A stretch of 64,000 nucleotides of DNA from Streptomyces hayashii (GCF_024539815.1 NZ_JAHHIU010000086.1:39343-103342); one strand, 5' to 3'; shown: positions 7,548-16,904, counted from the stretch's first letter. The notes: generated from the letters alone by a model not told the origin. Numbers and translations: made by a program.

Positions 7548-10541
7548 TCAGCCCGCCGCGCCCGGACCCGGCTCGATCAGGTGCTCGCGGTAGGCGATCG
7601 CCACCGCCTCCGTACGGCTCGCCGCCCCCGTCTTGGCGAGGATGTTGGAGACATGGACGCTCGCCGTCTTGCCGCTGATGAAGAGCTCCTCGCCGATCTG
7701 CCGGTTGCTGCGGCCGAGGGCGAGCAGCCGCAGGACCTCCCGCTCACGGGCCGTCAAGGTGACCGGACGGTCCCGGCCGGGGGAGGAGCCGGCGGCCGGG
7801 CGGCCGCTCCGGATCAGGGCGTCGGCCCGCTCCAGCAGGGGCGTGGCCCCCAGCCGTGCGGCCGTCTCCCGGGCGGCCCGGGCCTGTTCGGTCGCCTCCT
7901 CGCGCCGGTCCGCCGCGAGCAGGGCCTGTGCGTACCGCAGCCGGCAGCGGGCGAGTTCGTACGGGTCGCCGTAGCCGAAGGCCCGCACCGCCTTCTCCCA
8001 GGCCGCCGCGTCCGGGCCCGCGACCGCCCAGGCGCACTCGGCCTCGGCGCGGGCCAGCCAGGCGCGCCCCTCGGGGCCCTGCGGCACGCCCGTCTGGCCG
8101 TGCAGGGTCGCCTCCCGGGCCGGTTCCAGCAGTTCGGACGCCACCGCGGACCAGCGGCGGGCCGCGCTCCCGTCGCCCTCGCGCCGCGCCGCGGCGGCCG
8201 CGTCGGCCACCGCGGTGAGGGCCAGCGCGGTGAGCCGGACCGTGACGTCCGGGCGGCTTCCCGCGTCGTCCGTCAAGGACTCGACCGAGGACCGCAGCCG
8301 GACCACCGCGGCCTCCGCGTCGCCGCTCAGCGCCGCCGCGTCGGTCAGGACGATCCCCGCGACGAGCGCCGCCATCCAGTCGTAGCGCCCTTCGAGGAGG
8401 GCATGCGCCCGCTCGACGGCGCCGCGCTCGCCGCGCGCGAGGGCGACGTACAGCGTGGGCCCGAGCGCGAAGCCGCCCGACGCCGGGAGCACCGCCAGGT
8501 CGTTCGCCGCCGTGCGCAGGCACTCGTCCCACCGGCCCAGGGTGTAGAGCACCAGGAGCTGCAGATAGCGCATCTCCAGCGGATACGGCGAGGACAGCAG
8601 GCCTGCCCGGCGGGCCCGGTCCAGGCCCTCGGCCAGCCAGGGCAGGCACTCCGCCGGCTCTCCGGCCTCGTAGGCCCCGATCGCCAGGGAGAACAGGGCG
8701 CGCATCTCCACCGGGGCGTTGCCCCCGCGCCGGGCCAGCTCCCGGGCCTCCTCCAGCAGCGCCCGGCCCTCGGGGGAGCGGCGGCCGCCGCCCTCCAGGT
8801 TGGCCAGCGACACCAGCAGATCGGCGCGCGCGTCCGTCAGTTCGAGCCGCTCGGCCACGCCCAGCGCCTGCCGGGCCACGCGCAGCGCGGTGGCCACGTC
8901 GCCGACCTGACGCGCCGCCAGGACATGGGTGGCGGCGGCCCACACCCATGTCGGCGACGGCGGTTCGGCCGGGATCATCGCCAGCGCCTCGCTGCTGTAG
9001 GCGAACGCGGCCGTCAGGCTGTCCACGCCCATGAGGGTGCCGGCGAGCGTGTAGCGCACGCGCGCGGCGAGCTCGGAGTCGGCGTCCTGGCCCACGCCCG
9101 CGAGCGCGGCCCGGGTCAGGGACACCGCGCGGTGCGCCTCCCCGGCGTGGGCCGCCGCCGCCGAGGCGCGCAGCATCAGCGTGACCCGGTCGCTTCCCTC
9201 GCCGGACGGCAGGGCCGCGGCGGGGGCCGACTCCCACAGGTCCAGGACGGCTTCCAGATGGTGCAGCTCCTCGGCGGGCGCGCCGACCCGCCGGGCGTGG
9301 TCGGCGGCCTCCAGGGAGGCGGCGAGCGCCTCGCCGAGGTCGTGGCTCTCGCGGTAGTGGTGGGCGCGTTCCGCGGCGGTGTCGGCGCGGTGTCCGCGGC
9401 CGGCGAGCAGCCCGGCGAACGCGCCGTGCAGCCGCGACCGCTCCCCGGGGAGCAGATCGGCGTAGACCGCTTCGCGCGCGAGGGCGTGCCGGAACGCGTA
9501 CGTGCCGTCGTCGCCCGCGACCAGCAGCTGGCGGCCCACCGCCTCCCGCAGAGCGGACTCCAGCTCCTCCTCGGGCAGTCCCACGGCGTCCCGCAGCAGG
9601 CCGTGGTCCACACGGCGGCCGGCGACGGCGGCGGTGCGCAGCACCTGCTGGGCGGTGTCGGGGAGTTGCTCGACCCGGATGAGCAGCAGGTCGGCGAGGC
9701 CGCTGGGCACGCCGCCGGACTCCGCGTCCCGCGCCGCCACGAGCTCCTCCGCGTAGAACGCGTTGCCCTCCGCGCGCTCCACGATCCGGCGCACCGTGGC
9801 CTCCGGCAGCGGACGGTCCTCCAGGGCGCGCACCAGACGGGCCACCTCGGCGTCCGCCAGCGGGCGCAGCTCCAGCCGGTCCACGGCCGGCAGCCGCACC
9901 AGCTCGGCCAGCAGCGGACGGAACGGGTGGCGGCGGTGCAGGTCGTCCGCCCGGTAGGAGGCCAGGACTGCCAGCCGGTGCCCCGACCCGTTCCCCGTGG
10001 GCCGTTGCAGGAACCCCCGGCTGAGCAGGAACCGCAACAGGTCGCGGGAGGACGGGTCGGCCCAGTGCAGGTCCTCCAGCACGAGGAGCAGCGGGGTGAC
10101 CTCGGAGAGGTCGGCGAACAGCGACGCCATGCCCTCCAGCAGCCTCAGCCGGCCGCCGCCGGTGTCCGAAGGGGCCGGCGGGCCCCCGTCGTCGCGCGCC
10201 GCCCGCGCGCCCGTGCCGAGCAGCCGGTCGACCACCGGGTGCGCGGCGAGGACGGAGGCGAACCGCCCGTCCGCGACGAGCAGGCCGAGGATCTCCGCGA
10301 ACGGCAGATACGGCAGGCCGACGTCGCCCAGGTCCACGCAGTGCCCGGTGAGCACGGTCATGCCGGAGCGCGCGGCGCGCACCGCGATCTCGTCGAGCAC
10401 CCGTGTCTTGCCCACGCCCGCGTCCCCGGCGACCAGCACCGCGCGGGCCTCACCGCCCCGGGCGCGCTCCAGCACACCGGAGAGCCGGGCGAGTTCCTCT
10501 TCCCGGCCGATGAACGGAGTGGCGAACACGGTCTGCGACAC
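7548..10541 (-). CDS. LAL-type LuxR regulator with AAA/STAND ATPase
   Basis: 997-residue large ATP-binding LuxR regulator. The GTG start at 10541 is chosen because an AGGA site lies 7 nt upstream and the protein then opens with the family sequence ATPFIGREEELARL. Walker A is GDAGVGKT (Lys45) and Walker B is LLLVLEDLHWAD. The middle ~600 residues are Ala/Leu-rich TPR-like helices. The C-terminal ~65 residues are a LuxR HTH (LTAREREVLRLLALGRSNRQIG, then KTASVHVSNIL). Such proteins are ATP-dependent transcriptional activators. The target genes are not evident; the neighbours are a PLP enzyme downstream and the UBP/kinase operon upstream on the same strand. Confidence 0.85.
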   Translation of the reverse strand: MSQTVFATPFIGREEELARLSGVLERARGGEARAVLVAGDAGVGKTRVLDEIAVRAARSGMTVLTGHCVDLGDVGLPYLPFAEILGLLVADGRFASVLAAHPVVDRLLGTGARAARDDGGPPAPSDTGGGRLRLLEGMASLFADLSEVTPLLLVLEDLHWADPSSRDLLRFLLSRGFLQRPTGNGSGHRLAVLASYRADDLHRRHPFRPLLAELVRLPAVDRLELRPLADAEVARLVRALEDRPLPEATVRRIVERAEGNAFYAEELVAARDAESGGVPSGLADLLLIRVEQLPDTAQQVLRTAAVAGRRVDHGLLRDAVGLPEEELESALREAVGRQLLVAGDDGTYAFRHALAREAVYADLLPGERSRLHGAFAGLLAGRGHRADTAAERAHHYRESHDLGEALAASLEAADHARRVGAPAEELHHLEAVLDLWESAPAAALPSGEGSDRVTLMLRASAAAAHAGEAHRAVSLTRAALAGVGQDADSELAARVRYTLAGTLMGVDSLTAAFAYSSEALAMIPAEPPSPTWVWAAATHVLAARQVGDVATALRVARQALGVAERLELTDARADLLVSLANLEGGGRRSPEGRALLEEARELARRGGNAPVEMRALFSLAIGAYEAGEPAECLPWLAEGLDRARRAGLLSSPYPLEMRYLQLLVLYTLGRWDECLRTAANDLAVLPASGGFALGPTLYVALARGERGAVERAHALLEGRYDWMAALVAGIVLTDAAALSGDAEAAVVRLRSSVESLTDDAGSRPDVTVRLTALALTAVADAAAAARREGDGSAARRWSAVASELLEPAREATLHGQTGVPQGPEGRAWLARAEAECAWAVAGPDAAAWEKAVRAFGYGDPYELARCRLRYAQALLAADRREEATEQARAARETAARLGATPLLERADALIRSGRPAAGSSPGRDRPVTLTAREREVLRLLALGRSNRQIGEELFISGKTASVHVSNILAKTGAASRTEAVAIAYREHLIEPGPGAAG

Positions 10542-10621
10542 GGCCCCATCCTGGCACGCCCCACCGACAGCGCGGCCCGGCGACCAGGAACGAAGCCTCC
10601 GGCGGGCGGCTCGCGGCGGCC

Positions 10622-10975
10622 TCAGCGACGCAGTGAGCGCGCCCAGTCCGCGGGCACCCGGCCGGCCGGCCCGGGCGTCGGCTGCTCCGCGGGATGGCTC
10701 ACCGGGGGCGCGAGCTCCGGCCCGGACTCGTACAGCTCGTCGGCGGAGTAGTCCCAGAACCATTCCTCGCCCGGCTCGTAGCTGCGCACCAGGGGATGCC
10801 CGGTGGCCTTGTAGTGCGCGGTGGCGTGCTGGGCGGGCGAGGAGTCGCAGCAGCCGACGTGTCCGCAGCTGGTGCAGCGCCGCAGATGGAACCACCAGCC
10901 GCCGGTCGCGTCGCAGTCCACGCAGCCCGCGCCGCTGGGCGGGACGCTCGGGTCGATGGGATCCACGTCGGTCAT
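10622..10975 (-). CDS. UBP-type zinc-finger protein
   Basis: 117-residue protein dominated by a UBP (ubiquitin-hydrolase-like) zinc finger. It has paired Cys/His ligands in CVDC, CTSCGHVGCCD and the HATAHYKATGHPLVRSYEPGEEWFW stretch. In bacteria such fingers occur alone or beside redox and signalling proteins; ubiquitin itself is absent, so a role in protein-protein contact is inferred. The start ATG at 10975 overlaps the stop of the upstream histidine kinase as ATGA, so it is translationally coupled and last in a three-gene operon. Confidence 0.85.
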   Translation of the reverse strand: MTDVDPIDPSVPPSGAGCVDCDATGGWWFHLRRCTSCGHVGCCDSSPAQHATAHYKATGHPLVRSYEPGEEWFWDYSADELYESGPELAPPVSHPAEQPTPGPAGRVPADWARSLRR

Positions 10976-12504
10976 ACCGTCTCCTCGGCGTTCTCGGCGT
11001 TCTCGGCGTTCTCGGCGTTCTCTGGGCGCTGGGGCTGCTCGGGGTGCTCGGGCTCGTCCTGGGCGTTGTCGGGGTCGGGGGCGGTCAGCGGCAGCAGCAC
11101 CTGGAAGCGGGTGTCGCCCGGCACGGACTCCACGTGCAGGCTGCCGTGGTGCTTGTTGACGACGATCCGCCAGGAGATGTCCAGGCCCAGACCGGTGCCC
11201 TCGCCGACCGGCTTGGTGGTGAAGAACGGGTCGAAGATCCGCTCGCGGATGTCCGGCGGGATGCCGGGCCCGGTGTCGCGGAACTCCACCAGCAGCCGGT
11301 CGCCCTCGCGGGCCGTCCGCACGGTCAGCGTGCCTTCCCCGCCGGTGCTGTCGACGGCGAAGACGGCGTTGTCGACCAGGTTCGTCCACACCTGGTTCAG
11401 CTCGGCCGGGTAGGCCGGGACCGGCGGGAGCGTGCGGTCGTAGTCCTTGACGACCTCGATACGCCGGCCGATCTTGCCCGAGAGCATCAGCAGGGTGGAG
11501 TCGAGCAGTTCGTGCACGTCGACCACCCGGTAGGGGGCGCGGTCGAGCTGCGAGTACTGCTTGGCGGCGTCGACGAGATGGGAGATGCGGTTGGTGGAGT
11601 CGTCGATCTCGTCCATCAACAGCTCGGTCTCGACCGTGTAGTTGAGCCATCCCACGGCGCCGGGCAGGATGTCCGGCTCGACGGCGGCCGCGACCTGTTC
11701 CAGCCAGTCCACGTCCAGCCCGGCCTGGACGAACGTCGGGGCGATCCGCCAGCCCTCCTCGATGTCGTGGTCGTCGAGCCAGTCGGCGAGGGCGTCCTCC
11801 CGGTCGGAGGCCTCCAGGGGGCTCAGCACCGGTGCCTTGGCGACCAGTTCGGCCGTGCGCTCCTGGATCTCGATCAGCCTGGTCAGGGCCTCCGGGTCGT
11901 AGGCGCCGGACGCGATGACGGCGAGCTTGTGCCGCATCTTGGCCACCCGCTCGCGCAGCGTGGCGGTGGCCCGCACGGCCGCGGCCGCCGGGTTGTTGAG
12001 CTCGTGCGTGAGACCGGCCGACAACGAGCCCAGCGCCAGCAGCCGTTCGCGCTGACCGATCGCCCGCTGGGTGTTCTTGGAGCCGAAGAACAGCCCCTCC
12101 AGCAGATGGGCCGCCATCGGGAACCACTCCCGCATGACGGCAGAGAACGACTCGGCCGGCAGCACGAAGAACCGCGTCGGCTCGGTCACCCGCATCGAGT
12201 TGTTGTAGACCTGCGGCACCCGGTCGCCCAGGTAGGCCTGCATGGCCCCGGCGTACACCCCGCGCTGGGAGGTACGGCTGACCTCCACGTCGTCCGCGCC
12301 GACCCGGCGGTACAGCACGACCGTGCCGTCGAGCATCACGTAGAAGCAGGTCGCCGGGTCGCCCTCGGTGTACACCGGGCCCGGTTCGAACTTCTCCACC
12401 CGGCCCTCGCCGCACAGCCGTCCCAACTGCTCGGGGGAGAGCTTCTCGAACAGGAACAGCGAGCTGATCTCGCCGGGGCTGCACGGCATCAGCTTGCCGC
12501 TCAT
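10972..12504 (-). CDS. Cyclic-nucleotide-binding-domain histidine kinase
   Basis: 510 residues with no transmembrane segment. Residues ~10-140 form a cNMP-binding/Crp-like sensor (FEPGPVYTEGDPATCFYVMLDGTVVLYRR). A HisKA-like segment follows with the His in LTHELNNP (His167). The HATPase shows the N box QVWTNLVDNAVFAV, then DTGPGIPPDIRERIFDPFFTTK and GTGLGLDIS. The C-terminus is a low-complexity ENAENAE tail encoded by a 9-bp tandem repeat. The start overlaps the upstream flavoprotein stop (ATGA) and the stop overlaps the zinc-finger start. The receiver fused to the upstream flavoprotein is the obvious phosphotransfer partner, by inference. Confidence 0.87.
   Translation of the reverse strand: MSGKLMPCSPGEISSLFLFEKLSPEQLGRLCGEGRVEKFEPGPVYTEGDPATCFYVMLDGTVVLYRRVGADDVEVSRTSQRGVYAGAMQAYLGDRVPQVYNNSMRVTEPTRFFVLPAESFSAVMREWFPMAAHLLEGLFFGSKNTQRAIGQRERLLALGSLSAGLTHELNNPAAAAVRATATLRERVAKMRHKLAVIASGAYDPEALTRLIEIQERTAELVAKAPVLSPLEASDREDALADWLDDHDIEEGWRIAPTFVQAGLDVDWLEQVAAAVEPDILPGAVGWLNYTVETELLMDEIDDSTNRISHLVDAAKQYSQLDRAPYRVVDVHELLDSTLLMLSGKIGRRIEVVKDYDRTLPPVPAYPAELNQVWTNLVDNAVFAVDSTGGEGTLTVRTAREGDRLLVEFRDTGPGIPPDIRERIFDPFFTTKPVGEGTGLGLDISWRIVVNKHHGSLHVESVPGDTRFQVLLPLTAPDPDNAQDEPEHPEQPQRPENAENAENAENAEETV
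10982..11017. repeat. 9-bp tandem repeat (4 units) inside kinase tail
   Basis: Four direct copies of TTCTCGGCG, the first with one mismatch, followed by a partial copy. They encode the ENAENAENAE end of the histidine kinase. Copy-number change would alter the length of a disordered tail without a frameshift. Confidence 0.8.
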
Positions 12505-14177
12505 GACTGCTCCAGGTAGCGGTGGACGAGCATCACGGCCATGGCTCCCTCTCCGACGGCGGACGCCACGCGCTTGGCGGACTCCGCGCGCGCGTCGCCC
12601 GCCACGAACACGCCGGGGATGTTGGTCTCCAGGTGGTACGGCGGCCGGTCGAGCTCCCAGGCGGCCGGGGGCCGTCCGTCCGGGGTGAGGTCGGGGCCGG
12701 CGAGGATGAACCCGCGCTCGTCGCGCAGCACCGTTCCGTCCAGCCAGTCGGTCAGCGGGGCGGCGCCGATGAACACGAACATCCACTGCGCGTCGACGAG
12801 TTCGGTCCGCCCGCTCGCCACGTCCCGCAGCGTGAGCTGCTCCAGCCGGCCGTCCCCGTGCGCCGCCTCGACGACGGTGCCGGGGCGCACCGAGATGTTG
12901 GGCGCCTCCTCGATCTGCTGGATCAGGTAGTACGACATCGACGCCGCGAGCGACTCCCCGCGCACCAGCAGCGTCACGGACTTGGCGCCTCTGGCCAGGT
13001 ACATCGCCGCCTGTCCGGCGGAGTTGGCGCCGCCGACGATGTACACGTCGTGCCCCTGGCAGGAGGACGCCTCCGTGAGCGCGGACCCGTAGTACACCCC
13101 GCATCCGGTCAGGTCGTCGCAGCCCGGGGCGGCCAGCTGCCGGTAGGACACGCCGGTCGCGAGGATCACGCTGTGCGCGGCCACCGCCGAGCCGTCCGAG
13201 AACCGCACCACCCGAGCGGACCCGTTGACCTCCAGTCCGGTCACCTCGCGCGCGGTGAGGATCTCGGCGCCGAACTTGCCCGCCTGCCGCCGCGCCCGGT
13301 CGGTGAGCTGGGCGCCGGACACGCCGTCGGGGAAGCCCAGGTAGTTCTCGATGCGTGAGCTCTGCCCGGCCTGCCCGCCGGTCGCGGACCGCTCCACGAG
13401 CACCGTCCGCAGTCCCTCGGAGGCTCCGTACACGGCCGCGCCGAGGCCGGCGGGTCCGCCGCCGATCACCACGAGGTCGTAGAAGTCGGCGGTCGGCGTG
13501 GTCGCCAGTCCCACATGGGCCGCCAGTTCGGGCGCGTCCGGCTCGACCAGCGGCGTGCCGTCGGCGGTGACCACCAGCGGCAGCCGCTGCCCGTCCACGC
13601 CGGCCGCCGCGAGAAGCCGCCGGCCCTCGGGCTCGTCGGCGGAGTACCAGCGGTAGGGCACCTGGTTGCGCGCCAGGAACTCCCGCACGTCGGAGGAGCG
13701 CGCCGACCAGCGGTGCCCGACGACCTTCGTGGCCGGCACGGGCCGGTGGTCGCTGGACCGCCAGGCCTCCAGCAGGTCGTCCAGGACCGGGTAGAGCTTC
13801 TCCTCGGGCGGGTCCCACGGCTTGAGCAGATAGTGGTCGAGGTCGACGACGTTGATCGCGTCGATCGCCGCGCCGGTGTCCGCGTAGGCGGTCAGCAGCA
13901 CGCGCCGGGCGCCCGGGTACACGTCCAGGGCCTGTTCGAGGAACTCGATGCCGTTCATCTGCGGCATCCGGTAGTCGGCCAGGATGACGGCCACCAGGTC
14001 GCCGCGGAGTTTCAGCTCGCGCAGGGCCTCCAGCGCGGACTCCCCGGACTCGGCCCGCACGATCCGGTACGAGGCGCCGTAGCGGCGCCTGAGGTCACGG
14101 GCGACGGCCCGGGACACCCCCGGATCGTCGTCCACGGTCAGGATGACGGTCCGCGCGGTTTCGGCGGCCTGTGCCAT
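12501..14177 (-). CDS. Response-regulator receiver fused to thioredoxin-reductase-like flavoprotein
   Basis: 558 residues. A receiver domain (1-~125) has DDD at the acidic pocket and phospho-acceptor Asp68 in ILADYRMP, with the conserved Lys in YLLKPW. A glutaredoxin-like segment follows (~150-215) and then a two-dinucleotide-domain FAD/NAD(P) reductase (~232-555; GGGPAGLGAA, VGGANSAGQAA, GVFVAGDAR). The redox-active CxxC of thioredoxin reductase is absent: the matching place reads GVYYGSALTE, and the glutaredoxin-like part has no CxxC either. It may reduce something other than a disulfide, or sense redox state. It is first in the operon with the cNMP kinase and the zinc-finger protein. Confidence 0.87.
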   Translation of the reverse strand: MAQAAETARTVILTVDDDPGVSRAVARDLRRRYGASYRIVRAESGESALEALRELKLRGDLVAVILADYRMPQMNGIEFLEQALDVYPGARRVLLTAYADTGAAIDAINVVDLDHYLLKPWDPPEEKLYPVLDDLLEAWRSSDHRPVPATKVVGHRWSARSSDVREFLARNQVPYRWYSADEPEGRRLLAAAGVDGQRLPLVVTADGTPLVEPDAPELAAHVGLATTPTADFYDLVVIGGGPAGLGAAVYGASEGLRTVLVERSATGGQAGQSSRIENYLGFPDGVSGAQLTDRARRQAGKFGAEILTAREVTGLEVNGSARVVRFSDGSAVAAHSVILATGVSYRQLAAPGCDDLTGCGVYYGSALTEASSCQGHDVYIVGGANSAGQAAMYLARGAKSVTLLVRGESLAASMSYYLIQQIEEAPNISVRPGTVVEAAHGDGRLEQLTLRDVASGRTELVDAQWMFVFIGAAPLTDWLDGTVLRDERGFILAGPDLTPDGRPPAAWELDRPPYHLETNIPGVFVAGDARAESAKRVASAVGEGAMAVMLVHRYLEQS

Positions 14178-14322
14178 ACGTCTCCCACCCCGAGAGGGTC
14201 GTTGCTCGTGGCGGCGCGGCAGAGCCCCGCGCCGGCTCCGCCCATCGTATGTTCGATCGTCGCGGTCCGCTCCGGAACAGGGGCGGACCGTGCGCTCACG
14301 GCACAGGCCGGTGCGCCCGCCG

Positions 14323-14679
14323 TCACGTCGGCCGCCGCACTCCCAGCACGCAGAACTCGTTGCCCTCGGGGTCGGCCAGCACCGCCCACGGCTGCTCGCC
14401 CTGGCCGACGTCGGCGCGGCGGGCGCCCAGGGACAGCAGGCGGGTCACCTCGGCGTCCTGGTCGTCGGGCCGGAAGTCCAGGTGGAGCCGGTTCTTCGTC
14501 GTCTTCCCCTCCGGCACCGGAACGAAGACCAGACCCGGCAGCCGGTCCGGGTGCGGGCGGATCTCGTACTCGTCGGCCGCGTCGTCGACGACGACCCAGC
14601 CGAGGGCCGCCGCCCACCAGCGTCCCAGCGCCACGGGGTCGGCCGCGTCGACGACCGTCTGCTCCCACACCAGAGTCAT
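14323..14679 (-). CDS. VOC (glyoxalase-like) family protein
   Basis: 118-residue single-domain vicinal-oxygen-chelate protein. It has the beta-alpha-beta-beta-beta pattern, beginning LVWEQTVVDAADPVALGRWWAAALGW, and ends with AVLADPEGNEFCVLGV, where the Glu is the usual metal ligand position. A substrate cannot be assigned. The start is ATG 14679. It is divergent from the universal stress protein with 61 bp between the starts. Confidence 0.85.
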   Translation of the reverse strand: MTLVWEQTVVDAADPVALGRWWAAALGWVVVDDAADEYEIRPHPDRLPGLVFVPVPEGKTTKNRLHLDFRPDDQDAEVTRLLSLGARRADVGQGEQPWAVLADPEGNEFCVLGVRRPT

Positions 14680-14740
14680 GTCGGCAGCGTAGTGAAGACT
14701 GGGGGCCGCGGATGTGATCACGACACGAGGAGGCGGCGGG

Positions 14741-15613
14741 ATGACGGGCCTGATCACGGCAGGGGTCGACGGGACGGACGAGAGCCTCGCGGCGCTCGCC
14801 TGGGCGGCCCGCGAGGCCGTCCGGCGCGATGTCGCGCTGCGGGTGGTGCACGCCTGGCGGTTCCAGCCGAACGCGGCCGCCGACGTGGCGGACCGCGACG
14901 CGCAGGAGCGTTGGGTGCGGGACGCGGTCGGGCGGGCCGTGGCGACGGTCGCCGAGCGGCACCCCGCGCTGAGGGTCACCGCCGACGTCGAGGAGGGCGG
15001 CCCGGTGGAGTCGCTGGTCGCCGCCGCGGCCGCGGCGGAACTGCTGGTGCTCGGCTCGCGCGGACACGGACCGGTCGTGGGATTCCTGCTGGGCTCGGTC
15101 GGCCGGCAGGTGATCGCCGACGCCGCCTGTCCCATCGTGCTGGTGCGCGCGGGCGACCGCCCGTCCATGGAGGCGGCGGGACGCGAGATCGTCGTCGGAC
15201 AGCAGGGCGAGCCCGAGGACAGCGCGCCGGCCCTGCGGTTCGCGTTCGAGACGGCGGCCGCGCGGGGCGCGGCGGTGCGCGCGGTGCGGGCCTGGACGCT
15301 GCCGCCGGTGTTCGCGTACAGCCCCGGCTCGCTCAAGCTCCTCGACGAGGCCGGCGGGCTGGAGCCGTACGAGAAGAAGGCGCTGGCCGAGGCGTTGCAG
15401 CCGTGGCGGGAGCGGTTCCCCGACGTGCCGGTGGTGGAGCACGTGGAGATGGGCAGCGCGGGCCAGGTGCTGCTGTCGGTCGCCGGGCGGGCGCAGCTGA
15501 CGGTGGTCGGCCGCCGCGCCCACCGCACGGCGGTCGGCGCCCGGATCGGCTCCGTGGCGTACGGCGTCCTGCACCACGCGGACTGCCCGGTCGCCGTCGT
15601 GCCCCACGACTGA
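14741..15613 (+). CDS. Universal stress protein, tandem UspA domains
   Basis: 290 residues in two Usp folds (~1-143 and ~150-290). The first carries a complete ATP-binding signature (LGSRGHGPVVGFLLGSVGRQV). In the second, the matching segment reads VVGRRAHRTAVGARIGSVAYGV, a degraded version, so only the N-terminal half may bind ATP. The start ATG 14741 has GAGGAGG 7 nt upstream. A cytoplasmic stress-protective role is inferred from the family. Confidence 0.88.
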   Translation: MTGLITAGVDGTDESLAALAWAAREAVRRDVALRVVHAWRFQPNAAADVADRDAQERWVRDAVGRAVATVAERHPALRVTADVEEGGPVESLVAAAAAAELLVLGSRGHGPVVGFLLGSVGRQVIADAACPIVLVRAGDRPSMEAAGREIVVGQQGEPEDSAPALRFAFETAAARGAAVRAVRAWTLPPVFAYSPGSLKLLDEAGGLEPYEKKALAEALQPWRERFPDVPVVEHVEMGSAGQVLLSVAGRAQLTVVGRRAHRTAVGARIGSVAYGVLHHADCPVAVVPHD

Positions 15614-15631
15614 CCCGCGACTGACCCGCGA

Positions 15632-15652
15632 CCGGCCCGCCCGGCGGGCCGG
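15632..15652. terminator. Bidirectional hairpin terminator
   Basis: Stem CCGGCCCG / CGGGCCGG (8 bp, 5-nt loop) between the convergent universal stress and DUF4032 genes. Confidence 0.65.
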
Positions 15653-15659
15653 GCCGGGC

Positions 15660-16895
15660 TCATTCCGGCAGGGTCGGCTCCAGGGTCTCGCGCGCCCTGG
15701 GCAGGATGTTGCCGATGTAGTCCTCGACCACGGTGTCGAGCCCGATGTCGTGCTGCGCGCGCTCCGACAGGTACCAGCGGTGTTCGAGGAGCTCGTGGTA
15801 GATCTCCGCGGAGTCCATCGAGCCGCGCAGTTCGAGCGGCACCGCGCGCACGGTGGGCCGGAAGACGTCCCGTACCCAGCGGTGCGCCAGCACCTCCGGG
15901 CGGGCCGCGAGCGGGTCGCCCGGGGCGTAGTCGTCCTGGGTGGCCATCCAGCTCTCCAGATCGCTCAGCAGCCGCCGGGCCTGGTTCTCCTCGGTGTCCA
16001 GACCCGTCAGGCGCAGCAGCTGACGCTGGTGGTGGCCCGCGTCGACGACCTTCGGCACGAAGGTGACCGTGTCGCCGTTGGAGGAGTGCTCGATCTGCAT
16101 CTCGGCGACGTCGAAGCCGAGCTCGTTGAGACGGCGGATACGGCGCTCGATGTAGTGGTACTTGCCCGCCGGGTAGACCGAGGTGCGGGTCAGCTCCTCC
16201 CACAGCGCCCCGTAGCGGGCGCAGATCTCCATGCCGAACTCGATCGGGTCCACCGACGGGTGCAGCGCCCCGGAGGCCTCCAGGTCCAGCAGTTCGCCGC
16301 TGATGTTGACGCGGGCGAGGTCGAGGTCGTACTCGCGCTGGCCCGTGCTCAGCTGCGGGTGCAGATCGCCGGTCTCGGCGTCCACGAGGTAGGCGGCGTA
16401 GGCGCCCGCGTCCCGTCGGAACAGGGTGTTGGACAGCGAGCAGTCGCCCCAGGCGAACCCGGCCAGGTGCAGTCGCACCAGCAGGACGGCGAGGGCGTCC
16501 ATCAGCCGGTGCATGGTGGCCGGACGCATCGTCGTCTCGAACATCGAGCGGTACGGCATCGAACCGCCCAGGTGCCGGGTGACCAGCACCGACTCCAGTG
16601 GCGTGTCCGCCGCGTCGGCGCGGCCGGTGACCACGGCCAGCGGGTCGACGGCGGGGATGCCGATCCGGTCGAGGTCGCGCAGCAGCTCGTACTCGCGCAG
16701 CGCGGGCCGCTCGGCGAGCTCCTTGACGGCGATCACCTCGTCGCCGGCCCGGGCGTAGCGCACCACGTGACGGGAGATGCCGCGCGGCAGCGGGACCAGG
16801 ACCTCCTCGGGCCACTCCTCCAGGGGCAGGTGCCAGGGCAGCTCCAGCAGGAGTGCCGGGTGCTCCGGGTTGGTGGCGCTGATCTGCAAAGCCAT
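15660..16895 (-). CDS. DUF4032 protein with kinase-like fold
   Basis: 411 residues. The N-terminal ~230 residues resemble the lipopolysaccharide-kinase/protein-kinase-like fold: VIAVKELAER is a beta-3 Lys-like motif, and LAGFAWGDCSLSNTL aligns with a catalytic HGDxxxxN loop with Trp in place of His. The DUF4032 C-terminal domain follows. The substrate is unknown. Its ATG lies 9 nt after the stop of the metallo-hydrolase gene on the same strand, so the two are probably co-transcribed. Confidence 0.82.
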   Translation of the reverse strand: MALQISATNPEHPALLLELPWHLPLEEWPEEVLVPLPRGISRHVVRYARAGDEVIAVKELAERPALREYELLRDLDRIGIPAVDPLAVVTGRADAADTPLESVLVTRHLGGSMPYRSMFETTMRPATMHRLMDALAVLLVRLHLAGFAWGDCSLSNTLFRRDAGAYAAYLVDAETGDLHPQLSTGQREYDLDLARVNISGELLDLEASGALHPSVDPIEFGMEICARYGALWEELTRTSVYPAGKYHYIERRIRRLNELGFDVAEMQIEHSSNGDTVTFVPKVVDAGHHQRQLLRLTGLDTEENQARRLLSDLESWMATQDDYAPGDPLAARPEVLAHRWVRDVFRPTVRAVPLELRGSMDSAEIYHELLEHRWYLSERAQHDIGLDTVVEDYIGNILPRARETLEPTLPE

Positions 16896-16904
16896 GGCCT
16901 GACC

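Noticed and set aside
5995..7593. Long plus-strand frames over 6.0-7.6 kb
   Set aside because: They run antisense to the PLP dehydratase and have low-complexity translations.
7581..10751. A 1,056-codon plus-strand open frame opposite the LuxR gene
   Set aside because: Its translation is Arg/Gly/Pro/Gln-rich without motifs, while the minus strand encodes a clear Walker A/B and LuxR HTH protein. It is a GC-bias shadow.
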